A DNA stretch of 64,000 nt from NCBI GenBank assembly GCA_951213105.1, contig OX578144.1, positions 83,589,015 to 83,653,014 of the forward strand, in the 5' to 3' direction. A program made the translations under genes and the position numbers. The notes under the pieces are model-generated. The model made no database searches and had not been told where the DNA came from. It saw only the letters and a list, made by a program, of their open reading frames with translations. Position 1 is the stretch's first letter. Every line of letters starts with the position of its first letter. This stretch comes from Amaurobius ferox (lineage: Eukaryota; Arthropoda; Arachnida; Araneae; Amaurobiidae). Below are positions 1-10,810 of this stretch, piece by piece.

Positions 1-480
1 GTACAGAAATCGAAAATCCGACCTCTTCATGTTCTGCCCCATGTTTGATACTATAAGTGTGCAAAGTTTCCGCTTTATTAGTTACCAGGAACTTCTGAAG
101 GATCTCAAAATACTTTTCAAAACCCCACCATTTTGTCAGCCGTCGGGAAGAGAAAACCAAAGTTTGACTTCATTACGCTGTCCCGTGCTAGATTTGAAAA
201 GTGTTTAAGAATTCATCATTCCAAATCACCTGAATATAGGTCTGGAGAGTTTAGAAAATATTTTCGAAATCACCTCTTCCCCCCCCCTCCCCCTCATTTT
301 CTTCGCCCCTAGATGAAAAGCACGATTTCTGGTTCCGTTAATTGCTGGCCCTTGATCGATACTATAAGTGTGCAAATATTCGTCATTTTGTCATCAGGGA
401 GCTTTTGAATGGTCTGTAATGGCAAAATCGCATAAGTCCATTATTATGTAACTAGAAGGTATGTCCGTCATATTGCAAAG
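1..480. repeat. Diverged two-copy dispersed repeat
   Basis: Two diverged copies of a unit of about 311 bp. The phrase ATACTATAAGTGTGCAAA starts at 48 and again at 359, each followed by related text about a 'caggaacttctgaa' or 'cagggagcttttgaa' stretch. A C-rich run (about 281-295) sits between the copies. No coding frame of note. I read it as part of a dispersed noncoding repeat cut by the window edge. Confidence 0.5.
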
Positions 481-1030
481 CATTGCCTCCCATTTAGCGT
501 TATTTTTATCAATTTGGTGACATTTTTATCAATTTGGCGACAATTTCGTCAATTTGGAAATATTTAAAAAAAGTCGCTAAGTTTGCAACATACCGCCAAA
601 GTTTTTGCCAAGCATTAAGGAAGGGCGAAGAAATAGGTTATTCATATAGTCGTTTGTTATATTATTTCCAAGATACTGAATTTTCATCAATTAATCATCA
701 TTTTCAATGATTTAACGTCAATTTCATCAATTTAGCGACATTTTCGTTAATTTAGCAGCATTTAAAAAGATTCGCCAAGTTGGCGATATGCCGCCAAAGT
801 TCGTCGCCAGAATTTCGCCAAGTGTTACAGAGGGAGAAATAGGTTATTCTTATAGTAGATTCTTACATTTTTTCCAAGATATTGAAATTTCATTAATTAG
901 TTGTCATTTTTGCCAATTTTGCTACATTTTTATCAATTTGGCAACATTTAAAAAATCTCGCCAAGTTGACGATATTCCGCTAATTTGGACACCAAAATTT
1001 AGCCAAGCGTTACCCAGAGATAGATAGATA
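481..1030. repeat. Fragment rich in GGCGACATTTT-type sub-repeats
   Basis: Many diverged copies of a short phrase of the type 'tttggcgacatttttatcaa', spaced about 20-25 bp, plus blocks reading 'gccaagttggcgatat'. The same text occurs at 3420-4070, 55650-56080 and inside the R1 repeats at 51500-51660, 54970-55130 and 57170-57320. The 79-codon open frame at 788-1027 lies wholly in this repeat and is not a gene. Confidence 0.55.
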
Positions 1031-1500
1031 AACAGACAGATAAATCAAGGTGTTCATATCATAATTTTTTTTTCTTAACAAAATATTAACATTTACCGTT
1101 TTCAAACTGTTCTATGTTTTTAATCTGAAATGGAAAAAAATAGTTAACAAAATAAATTAACATTATATGAAGTAGTAATATCAAATCTTTAATGCGTGTT
1201 AGTATTTCCCACATTATCTAAATTTGTTCATCAGTAGTAAAACGTATCTGCTGGATAGATCAGACTTTGGTCTTTCGTTTTGTAAGACCAGATTTTGAGG
1301 AAGCTTTAGCAGAGACAGTTTTATGTGTGTACTTTATGATGTCTGTAATGTTTAACAATAGCATCAGACTTAAGGACGCCAGTTTTATGGCACCCTGACC
1401 CGAAAGGTCAAAGTAGGCAATAAACCTTGGGGGGGGGGGGGGGGTAAAGTGGAAAGACGAGAGTGGTTAAATATGTTAACCAATATTCAAGATCTCTGAT
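1031..1500. other. AT-rich intergenic stretch with a poly-G tract
   Basis: No gene, repeat unit or RNA recognised, apart from an uninterrupted G run at about 1431-1444. Homopolymer G runs recur at 35973-35990 and 36281-36293. Confidence 0.4.
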
Positions 1501-1509
1501 AGCATTGCC

Positions 1510-1853
1510 CTAAGGTCGGCCAATCAGAGCGACAAGGGGCGTTACAGACCGCAGGGAAAAGAGGCGGCAACAAAAGGTTCTATAGTGCATATTCAGAACT
1601 TCTACGACGGCAGAACAGTTTTGAGAATCGAGAAAATTGAGATGCAATGCTGACCCAAATTTGAGAATGCAGAATTGAGATGCGAAGAAAGTTGTTCCAC
1701 GGGGATTCCACGAAACTGCTCTGATATACAGAACGTCAACGGCAGATGCCACATCAACTACAGTAGAATTAGCAGTACCAAACCCTAAGTTGGTACCAGT
1801 ACAAAATACTCTGATGTAAGAATTGCGATCAATGTCCAAAGACAGACTTGAAG
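1510..1853 (+). other. Possible promoter plus noncoding first exon
   Basis: This block is clearly richer in GC than its surroundings. It carries a CCAAT box in GGCCAATCAGAGCG near 1517 and ends in a consensus splice donor, AAG|GTATGT, with the intron starting at 1854. A 109-codon frame on the minus strand has no recognisable domain, so a plus-strand untranslated first exon seems as likely. An acceptor-like site lies at about 2063. It could instead be a repeat fragment; I saw no second copy. Confidence 0.2.
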
Positions 1854-1944
1854 GTATGTGTTTCTCAATTATTGTTGAAGGTCATTAATGCATTTTAGGC
1901 ATTTTTAATTGACTGGTCTTACATTTTCTCTCTCCGCCGCAATT

Positions 1945-2110
1945 AATGAATAATTGCTGTAATTAATTTAATAAGTAATCTATGTTGTTAATAAATGATT
2001 TTATTTTGAAGTTCAAATAGTGCAATTAATTGTAGTATTATGTTAATAAATATCCTATTTCAGGACTCGCACTAAAGATTAATAAGGTCGGTTAACGCGG
2101 TATTTTATGT
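1945..2110 (+). repeat. Duplicated block with acceptor-like site, copy 1
   Basis: Homologous to 52240-52400. Shared text includes TGTTGTTAATAAATGATTT, 'gtattatgttaat' and a pyrimidine-rich stretch ending in CAG followed by ACTCGC[A/G]CTAAAGAT. In copy 2 this block lies about 330 bp upstream of receptor pseudogene E, so the module may be a 5' untranslated exon boundary of this receptor family. No receptor exon was found downstream of this copy. Confidence 0.45.
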
Positions 2111-3190
2111 TACAACTCAATGTATTTAATTAAATTCAATGAACTTCAACTTATTTTTGTAAATGTGCACCACAGGTTTTAATATATATTCTCATCTTTC
2201 TGAATACCATCCAAGCATCAGTATATTTCACGAAAGTCAGAATTCGTCCCACCCGTATCTCTGATAACAACTTTTACTTTCACTTCGAGTTTGCTCAATC
2301 TCTCGAAGTATTTCAAAAGTTTCGAACTTCTATGGTGCTTGAAAACGAACGCAGTTTATTCGAGCAAACTGATTTACTAGAATTTGAAACTCAATTCTGA
2401 AAGGAAAAATTCGCCACTTGAATATGATTCTATAAAAATATGAAAACCTTCAGGATATTTTTATGTGACATAATCTAATATGCCCAGCGATTGTATTTAT
2501 CTACAAACTAGCAGATTTAACCGCCGTTGTTAGTGGTTTTAAACATGTGTAAAATATAAGTGCGTTCATCTTGTATTTTGAAAAACATTCCATTAAAGTA
2601 TTGAAATTAAATACCCTATAAATAATAAGATTATAAAAATATCTGTTTTTGCCGTACATAATAAATAATCATCTGAGAAGGCAAATCAGAAGAATAAAAC
2701 ATCCTGATCTCGCTTGTAAACAGATGTTCAGAAATATGGTTCGGAAAATATACGGCAAAATAGATACGCTGAAATGGTACCAAAAGTTATTCCGGTATCA
2801 ATTTTTATTCCTCTGCAACAATCATTTAAACATATTTGAAGATATATATAAATTTAGAATAAATTTTTTCAGAATATTGCCGTAAGAATATTACTTCATG
2901 GCCGGAAACTGATATCACAATATCACAAATATAATACCGTTTATTTTTCACGAAACTTTATATTCAGCTTTGTTGTCAAAAAATATAGAACGAGATAGAA
3001 TTTTTTTTTAATTCGAGCGAAAATTTCGAAGTTTATACGAAATTTTATGCAGCGTAGGACAACATTTGACATAAGCATGCATAAAAGGGTTTATTTATGG
3101 TTCAATGATCACAAGACTTTCAATCATTATTGTAAATCTAGTTTCAATCATTGTTGTGAGAAAAAGCCGTGATACAATTGCTGTGTTCGT
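2111..3190. other. AT-rich stretch without a recognised gene
   Basis: No convincing coding sequence. The 78-codon frame at 2649-2885 overlaps a fragment of the R3 repeat (about 2680-2735, with AAAACATCCTGAT), also seen at 55550, 56100 and, inverted, at 7110-7170 and 58510-58550. Confidence 0.4.
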
Positions 3191-3194
3191 GACG

Positions 3195-3380
3195 TCATTA
3201 GCGCCCCTCCCCCCCACACACACACGGGGGAGGGGTGGAAGTTATCTCCCCGGGGTTACATTATCAAGTATGGTATTAATTGAACGATTTCTTCAATCCT
3301 TTTAAAGTGAACAAGCTATAATTCTGATCATTTGAAACAACATTACAGATTTTTCAAAAAAAATTCTTGCAATAAATAGT
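3195..3380. repeat. GC hairpin followed by a dispersed repeat
   Basis: A CCCCTCCCCCC / GGGGGAGGGG inverted repeat encloses a CA-rich loop at about 3204-3237. The following 130 bp resembles 8040-8180 (shared: 'gggttacatt', 'gctataatt.tgatcattt', 'cagatttttcaaa'), so both belong to one dispersed repeat family. Confidence 0.45.
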
Positions 3381-3419
3381 ATCACCAGCTACTGAAATTT
3401 ACTTTAAGAACCCATTTCT

Positions 3420-4075
3420 CCATCCATCCGACTCTGTAATGTTGGGTGACAAATTTGGTGGATATCGTCAACTTAGCGACATTTTTAAATGTTGTGAAAT
3501 TGATGAAAGTGTCGTCAAATCTATAAAGTATGTTGCAAAATCAATAAAAAATGTCCCCAAATGGATAACGATGACGCTAAATCAATTAAATTAATTGTGT
3601 TTTGTTAGGAGATAGTTCTCTAATGATGTTTCTGTAACGTTTGTCTGTCAATCCAACCATCTCACTTGGTTACAAATTTGGCGACTTTTTTAATCTCGCC
3701 AAATGGAACAAAATATCGCCAAATAAATTAAAATGTCTCCAAATTTAAAAAATGACCCAACTTGATCAAAACGGCGCATAATTGGTGAAAATTCAATATT
3801 TTGCGAAATTAAGTTAAATTTTCTTGATACTAAAAGTTGCTTTGTGGGAATTATTAATTTAATATCTTAATAATCCATTTCTCCATCCGTAACACTTGGT
3901 GTAAATTTTAGAGAGATATTGTCAACTTGGTGGGGGGTTTTCTAATGTTGTCAAATTGACAAAAATATCGCCAAATCGATAAAAGTATCGTGAAATTGTT
4001 AAACATGACATTAAGGCAATGAAATTGTGTTTTGTTCAGATATGTCCCCAAAAAAAAATGTCCAATGACAATTAG
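3420..4075. repeat. GGCGACATTTT-type sub-repeat block, second fragment
   Basis: Three loosely repeated paragraphs, each opening with 'ccatttctccatcc...gtaac...cttggt...aaattt' and continuing with 'gcgacattttt...atgttg.caaattgac'. Related to 481-1030 and to the distal part of the R1 repeat, here in the same reading direction as the R1 copies at 50867-57433. No gene. Confidence 0.5.
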
Positions 4076-4437
4076 TACAATTTTTATTCATACTTTTATT
4101 ACAAGTAAATATTGAAAAGAGAACAAGGAAATCACAGCATCAGAATACAGAAATGTACAAATAATAAAGAAAAGCTTTGAGACTTTTTAATAAAAGAACT
4201 TTCAAACATAGTTTCAGAAATTCAAAGGCAAAGTTGGCATCCGATCAAAACCACACGGTCTCGTTCTACTAAAATGTAACTACAAAATGATTCAGAATAG
4301 ATTAAAATATAATTCATTCCTGTAACTGAAATTCAAAATTTATTAAATATAAATGCAACATTTCCGTATTTTATACGTTAGCTTTTTAAGCGTTTGAAAG
4401 TTGAATAAAAAGTGACAGAAACATAAATACAAGAAGA

Positions 4438-4520
4438 AAGATATGATGTGGGCAGCACATGACTTCCCCTATATAATGCAATGAATTTACTTCTTTCACA
4501 GTGAAAACAGGATGTATAAA
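4438..4520 (-). repeat. R1 repeat, terminal fragment
   Basis: Reads ATATGATGTGGGCAGCACAT then a stretch matching 'tatataatgcaatgaattta'. This is the reverse complement of the distal end of the R1 family (complete copies at 50867-51777, 54259-55239 and 56491-57433). Truncated, with about 80 bp left. Confidence 0.6.
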
Positions 4521-4599
4521 ATCCACTGCACAATGTTTTTAACTTTGAATTGTGCATCTGCGCTTTTCCGTTAATTTATCGTCACTTTTTTTTTACGAT

Positions 4600-5290
4600 A
4601 TTTTCGTTAATCTGGGTGATATATCATAAGATATTAGCATTGCAAACTTGAAAAACGTAGAGTTTCCTACTTCTTTAATTTGAAAAGACAATTACTCGAA
4701 ACCTGTAAGAACTTTTTTCAGAAATAAATAAGCATAGATTTAGAAACTAAATTTCCTCATACATAGTTTTGTCGAATTTGATTTATATCTATATTTTATA
4801 GTTTTGAAGATATTTTGAGTGAAAGTATGAAAAAAGAAATAGCTCATTCGGGCAGATATTTTAAAAAATTTCTCAAAATAATAGAGTTCGATCCAAAATA
4901 CAATTATATACACTTGCAGGGCTTTTAAATAGCTACAAATTCTTGCTTAATGTTTAAAGCGAGCTCTTTTAGTTTTGAGACATAAGTATTACAAACTTGA
5001 AAAACGGAAAATCTTCAATATTCTTCAAATTGACAAGAAGATTACTCGAAAAACACAAGAGCTTCTTTTAATAAAAAATATAGATTTTAATACTAAATTT
5101 TAGTAAATACTTTTGTCGTTTACTATTTATATCTTTTCATATCTATATCTTATAGTTTACTATATTTTTCGAGTGAAAGTTTAAAAAAATGAAAAACACA
5201 CTCCCTCCGAGAGCTACTTTTTAAAAACTTTTTTCTTGAAAAATGTTCAAAATATTAAAATTATTTTTATATATTCATAATTTGGACCTT
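4600..5290. repeat. Diverged tandem duplication, about 350-bp unit
   Basis: The text near 4630-4830 ('gcaaacttgaaaaacg', 'attactcgaaa', 'tatagatttag', 'gagtgaaagt') recurs in the same order near 4985-5190. The copies are well diverged. No coding potential seen. Confidence 0.45.
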
Positions 5291-5354
5291 ATTTCCGACA
5301 AAACAAGAAAAATTATTTACATTTTTATCAACTAGATTCTCGGGCATAAACGTC

Positions 5355-5532
5355 CAAAGTATTTACAATTTTCGCAACTCTTCGTACTTGTACCAGAGAA
5401 ACTGCAACCATAGCAACCATAGCAATCAAAACTGCAAAGTATTGCAAAGTATTTACAATTTTCGCAACTCTTCGTACTTGTACCAGAGCAACTGCAACCA
5501 TAGCAACCATAGCAACCAAAACTGCAACATTG
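5355..5532. repeat. Two-copy tandem repeat, 90-bp unit
   Basis: CAAAGTATTTACAATTTTCG starts at 5355 and again at 5445. Both copies continue through TCTTCGTACTTGTACCAGAG and a short run of 'gcaaccata' triplets. Copies are almost identical, so the duplication is recent. The minus-strand open frame here is a by-product. Confidence 0.8.
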
Positions 5533-6420
5533 ACATCAAAAATATGATGTGTACAAACACATGACTTACACTACAAAAGAACAATTCTAGATTCGTTGAA
5601 AAAAATAGCAACAAAAACTATCTTTGTGTCGACCTGGCTGAAAAGCAAAAATATACAGTTATTGACCTATCTTTTCAAGTATTCCTTGCTGTTTGGATTA
5701 TCTATTTGTGTTTATTAGGATATAAACAACATATTTAAACAGTTTAACATTAGGTTACAAAAATTTCAATTGGAGAAAAGCATTTATTGTGACCTGTAGA
5801 GTAAATACCACGATAGTGTAGAAATCTATTAAGTGGACACATTTTTATTTACTATTTCTATCTCTGCTATTTTAAGTATCTAAGAATAAATTAATAAATT
5901 AATACGTATAATAGAAAAATAGTTGTTTTTCTTTTTTTTTTTTTTTTTTTGTTGCTGTTGTTGTTGGGTTTTTTTTTTTCTTTGCAGATGCTTTTGTTTG
6001 CATTGACATTTCGCCTGGCCATTTGTGGTCTAAGAGGGACGAATATTTAATATATGAAACACAGTTAATGCTTGAATTCAATGCGTTATGATATTTTAAT
6101 TATGACTATGATAATTTTCAAATCTTAATTTCAGATTAGAGGCTAGGAAATGTTTTTCATTACTCTAATTCCAAAATAAAAGTATTTCGAAATAAGTTAA
6201 AATAACCCTCAATTTAAAAATAGAATCATTTTTTTTTCCAAATAATATCATCCGCAATTTTTCTGAACCATTTATTACAAATTCGTTGTAATTTTGGCAA
6301 TCTTTACTACAAACCGAATGAACGACTGAAAAATCATGTGTTTCTTTGGTTGAAATTTACATAGCAACATTTTTTTGAGTGGTTTACTGGTTTGTTTCAA
6401 TATGTATTCAAATACTTATT
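5533..6420. other. AT-rich stretch with poly-T tracts and an R1 trace
   Basis: A degenerate trace of the R1 end (ATATGATGTGTACAAACACA) is at about 5540-5560. Long T runs occur at about 5932-5950 and 5970-5979. No gene recognised. Confidence 0.4.
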
Positions 6421-6424
6421 CTAT

Positions 6425-7250
6425 CTATATAATCTATATAAATAAAATTGAAAATCTGTCATCATCACGGGAGAACTACGGCTGCACCGAATTTCATGAA
6501 ATTTTGTGGGTAGCCTTAAAATAGTCCCATTAAAAATTTAGTCCATGTTTCGAGTTTCTATGACTAGGAGTTGTTGAGATATGAATGGAAAACGAACCTT
6601 TCATAGAGATGGCATTATGCAAATAATATTTTTACCACCAGTTTGTTTAAGAAATGGCAACATGTTGCTAAGTAACGAAATTAAACCCAATGAGTTTATA
6701 CAGCAGAAAATATATGATATGTTGCCAAGCAACGGAATTAAATTAAAGGAGTTTATACAGCAGACAAATATTATTTAATATTCTCTGATTTAAATAGTTA
6801 AGAAATTATTATGACAATACATTTTATCTTAATTACATTTTTGACTGGATTATATCATTCAGGTTGAAAGGTTACGTGAATTATTGACATTTTCAATTTC
6901 TCAAGACATCTGTTTTATTTTGGCAAAGATTTTTCAAACTCGTATATTAGGTTTAGCCAATTATTGAAACAGAATAAAAATGGTTCGGATATATCTTCTA
7001 ATACCATTTTAGCGTTTTCATTTCGGCATATATTGATCCAATTTCATAACGCTTTCAATTTGGCGTAAATAAATCCATAATCCACTCTCATATCTTTTAT
7101 AAATTTGTTTACAAACGAGACTAGGACGTTTTATTCTTCAGATCCACCTGCGAAGAAAATTTTGCATAACGAGAAAAGATATTCTTATGCTTCTTTCTAG
7201 GAGAGTCAAATTAAATATTTCAATATTATGTGTTGAATAACAATATTATT
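6425..7250 (+). repeat. R3 dispersed repeat, copy 1
   Basis: Opens with CTATATAAATAAAATTG. From 6540 on it is homologous to 58100-58640 in order: 'catagagatggcattatgca', 'atgttgctaagtaacg', 'gagtttatacagcag', 'ttcaatttct', 'catctgttttattttgg', 'ggatatatcttctaata' and 'ttattcttcagatc'. An inverted copy lies at 56090-56400. The phrase with 'gttgc.aagcaacg' and 'gagtttatacagcag' is itself duplicated at about 6660 and 6720. Type unknown. Confidence 0.55.
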
Positions 7251-7315
7251 TAGAATACTATAGAAATTTGCTCATATATGTGAACTTTAAATTTCTTTAT
7301 ATTACATATTCCGTG

Positions 7316-7590
7316 CAAAGAACAGGTATACTGCCAGTATTAAATACGTATGTATCAATATATCTCAGTCATAGTATTCTTATGAGCTAACATTCCTTAA
7401 AATCGCCTGAAGAATACCGTAGGCTAGTAAAGTGCCAGAAACAGAAAAATAAAGAACGGGTATACTACTAGTATTAAATACGTATATATCAATATATCTC
7501 AGTCATATCCTTATGAACTAACATTCCCTAAAGTCGCCAGCAGAATTCCGTAGGTTAGTAGAGTGCCAGCGACAGACAAAATAAAAGAGC
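7316..7590 (-). repeat. Tandem duplication of the end of receptor A exon 2
   Basis: The text from GTATTAAATACGTATGTATC through GAATACCGTAGGCTAG up to the run at about 7453 is repeated from about 7455 to 7590. The downstream copy (7316-7453 on the plus coordinate) holds a decayed version of the last residues of the receptor exon (rc of 'ttccgtaggttagtagagtgcc' type text) with changes that break the frame. The upstream copy is the functional-looking exon end. Confidence 0.75.
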
Positions 7591-7801
7591 GATTCAAAGT
7601 GTATATTTTCCAAACAGTAAGTTGAAACTTTTTTTTCAGCAGTGTATTTAAAGGACTCTTGTGCAGTGTAGGAACCATCATAACCTGTTCTTTAATCAAA
7701 TGCATGGTTTTCTCGCTGGTTTCCATTGCAAGTGTTGCAGATATGCAGACCCCAAGAAGAAGTAGTATGAGGAAGATACAAATTTCCATGTGATAAAAGA
7801 C
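7511..7801 (-). CDS. Gr-like receptor, locus A, second (last) coding exon
   Basis: Last coding exon of a gustatory-receptor-like seven-membrane-segment protein. The reverse strand reads a pyrimidine-rich tract, TTTTCCAG at 7809-7802, then codons from 7801 in phase 0: V-F-Y-H-M-E-I-C..., 96 residues to the stop at 7511. Residues 5-25 form one membrane segment (ICIFLILLLLGVCIS). A charged loop with METSEKT follows, then LTVWKIYTLNRSF and a last hydrophobic helix with GTLLTYGILLATLG. The TY pair in the last helix recalls the C-terminal signature of arthropod gustatory receptors; the usual QF is absent. The exon aligns residue by residue with 23985-24269. Its best partner is exon 1 at 13612-14550, because strand and intron phase match. 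The pairing across 5.8 kb is inferred. Confidence 0.75.
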   Translation of the reverse strand, partial: VFYHMEICIFLILLLLGVCISATLAMETSEKTMHLIKEQVMMVPTLHKSPLNTLLKKKFQLTVWKIYTLNRSFILSVAGTLLTYGILLATLGNVSS

Positions 7802-9890
7802 CTGGAAAATTAAATAAAATTCATACAGTGCAATTAGTAGAAAATCAGGATAGATGAAGAAACATTTTCTGTCCTAATTATAGAAAAAATACTAATTAAC
7901 CTGGATTGATAATAGAGCACGTGTTTGAAAAATTTCACTTGGTCAACATTCCTCCATCACCCCAGGGCAGAAAGTTCTTCAATTAAAACTTCATTTTTGT
8001 GTTTCAAAATATTTTTCGGACTTCCAGAGGGGTGGGGGCTCCCCCAAGGGGGTTACATTTTCAAACTTCTTATCAATCTAATTATTTTTCAAGCCCTTTA
8101 AGATGAAGGGTTATATGCTATAATTGTGATCATTTAGACCAACAATGCAGATTTTTCAAATGTTTTCTTGTAAAATTTGAAAAAAAAAATCACAAGATTC
8201 TTAAAAATGGATTCTGGTATGAGAAGTTCGAGAAAAACAACACTCCAGTTAGTTTTTTATAAAGAAAATTATTCCACATCTAAATATAACGTTTCGTTAA
8301 ATTCGGTTTGCTGGCAATTCGACAATTTCTGTACATATGCATGTATAAAATTAGAACACTTTCTAGCCGAATTCGACTGAATTATATTTTTAGAGTTATT
8401 ATACTCGTATATTTATATTTAGAACAAGATTCTGTAAAATTCTTTTGCCACACTTCGTATTTTTCTCTACTTATTTTTTCATTTTTTTTTTAAATAATAT
8501 ATGACCATATTAGGGAAGTTTTCATTACAGTAATTTCTGTAGTCAACAAACTAAACATCTCAGCAAAGGCTTTCAAAAAATATAAATTAAATAAAAAAAT
8601 ATAAATTATATTGAAACCATTTAATAGACGAAAATTACAAAAATTCAGAGCAGAGACGTCCTGAGACAAAAATGTTATAGTATCAGAAATTCGGCTGCCA
8701 GCTGAATAGTTTATCGTCAAACACTAAACTTGACACTTGTAAGATTTTCAATGTGACAAATTGATTGATGCACAAAATCTGAAATGTTTCATTGGGTCCT
8801 GTCTCATTTTAAAACAATAGTGATGTGGGTTTCTTTTTCAACGTTACGTTGATAGTTATTAAAATCTGAACTTGCAGCAAATACTCGCCGTTGAACAGGA
8901 TAATGGAAAAAAATTAAAGCGATACGCAATTTTGATTTCCCGGCACTTTGCAATTTTAGCCTTAAATATGCTTCTTATTAAGCTTGAAGTCAGTCATAAA
9001 AGTAAGTAAATTGGCAGGTTTGTTTTCGAATTATATGCGGTCATTTCAAGCTGATTAAACAAACATTTTTATTTCTGTCGTTCCGAAGCAAAGTGTAGTG
9101 GGATACAACTTATATTGAAATTTTCATTGAAACCAATATCATTGCTGGAAAACTTTCATCAAAAACAATCACATGTGTCAAGAAATATTTATCTTGAAAG
9201 CATATTTTGAATTTTCCCCTTTATGTGTTAAATGGTACAAAATCAAAAATATTTTAGCCAGACACATGCTGGTATAAAGCTATTCCTGACAGACATAAAC
9301 ACGATTTTAATTTTCGTTATTCCGCACTTCGCTGTACGATAACAAAACTGGCATCAAAATATTCTCTGGACTCATCCTCATTGGCTGAAAAAACCCATCG
9401 GGTCATTGCCTGAAAAATCAATTCAAAAAAATCCATCGCGTGATTCAGAATATATTTAAGTCCGAAGCGTATATTCAAACTTTTCCTTTTATGTATAGTA
9501 AACTGGTAGCTGTTAACCATTTATCTAGAGTTTTTCCTTACAACTTTCTTAGAAAAATCGAAGAACAAAACGACAGCGATAAATTTAAAATATATTAGAG
9601 ACAATAAACGTAACTTTTATAAGCATTAATTTATGATTATGAACTACATTATGTGGGAAATTTATTAGAAGTGAAGTAAAAAAACTCTGCAAAAAAACAA
9701 AAATGGAAATATGAAGAAATGGCAGTAAGGATTTTATTTTCTTAGAAGCGAAGATTTCGAAAGTTATCTGCGCTCTGCAACGAGTTGATATCTACGATTA
9801 GTAGAGAATACATATTCAAAAATATTCAAACGTTTTTAGTTTTTTTTTTTAGTGCTACAAAATGGGCGCTTACAATTACGAAATCATGAT
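7802..9890. other. Distal part of receptor A intron
   Basis: AT-rich and noncoding. 8040-8180 is a dispersed repeat related to 3240-3370, preceded by a small inverted repeat (GGGGGCTCCCCC near 8034-8045). Short open frames at 8177-8720 and 9317-9520 carry no recognisable motif and lie in low-complexity sequence. Confidence 0.45.
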
Positions 9891-9891
9891 T

Positions 9892-10141
9892 TTAACACTA
9901 GAACGGCGGAAGCGGTCATTTTGAGCGCATAACTATTTGACAAACGATTCCTCCAAAACAGCTAATCCCAGCCCATTGAAATTTCATGACTTTTCTTATT
10001 TTCTTAAAGTTATTGAAAACACAGAAAAAAATTATTCTATGTTTTATAATAAGAGAACAAGTCAACGATCTTCCTAGAACAACGGCAGCCGTTAAAGTAG
10101 TTATGCGGTCACAATGACCGCTTCCGTCGTTCTAGTGTTAA
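9892..10141. mobile_element. piggyBac-type MITE with TTAA target duplication
   Basis: A 242-bp element (9896-10137) flanked on both sides by TTAA (9892-9895 and 10138-10141). Terminal inverted repeats of nearly 50 bp open with CACTAGAACG[G/A]CGGAAGCGGT; the inner parts ('cataactatttgac' / 'gttaaagtagttatgcg') pair less well. It has no coding capacity. TTAA duplication with CACTAG-like ends is the hallmark of piggyBac superfamily elements, which would supply the transposase. It lies in the intron of receptor A. Confidence 0.8.
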
Positions 10142-10810
10142 GTAAAACAACACCTTCAAGTTACTTTATGAAATAAAATAACCAGTGTGAAACATGTGTG
10201 ATAAATATGCTGTTCAGACTGAACAAAACTCTTCTTCTTCAACCAGTTTCTAAGTTTTCAAAATGCATTTTGAAAGTAAGAAATATTCTAACTTCGAGTT
10301 TTTCCAAACTTTTACTTTAGAAATTTAATTTAGATATAATATATTCATAGAAATTTAATTTAGTTTAATACATTCATTAAAATAGATTCAAATAGAAATT
10401 CCAGGAGACATACTACCGAGTTCGAATTATTCCACATTTGAATGAAATGACGTCATTTAACTAAATTCTACTGTATGAAAAATTTAATGCTTTATCTTAC
10501 TCGAAGTTAATAACAATAAACTATTACTCTGAAAGTCGGTACTGGGAATAGTTATAAAGTTTGTTGATTTTGCAAATTCATCATAGTGCAATGAAAAATA
10601 ATAGCGCAATGAGATATAATAGAGTACACAATATCCGGCCTAGGGATTGCAATCCCGAACAATTATATAATTTACAATCCTGATATTTTGAGATCAAGAA
10701 GTTTCAATTTTGAGATCCAGCGGAATCGATAAATTTCATTTCAGTTCATTCAGAAGAAACCGTATTTCATACTCTCAGGATTTGGTTTATTTGTCTATAA
10801 ATATTAAACG
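10142..10810. other. Receptor A intron, AT-rich
   Basis: No gene or element recognised. A short imperfect tandem phrase (AGAAATTTAATTTAG, two copies, about 10318-10364) is the only local structure. Confidence 0.4.

Noticed and set aside
1510..1839. 109-codon minus frame with no stop
   Set aside because: No domain, no start context and no homologous copy; kept only as a possible noncoding exon block.
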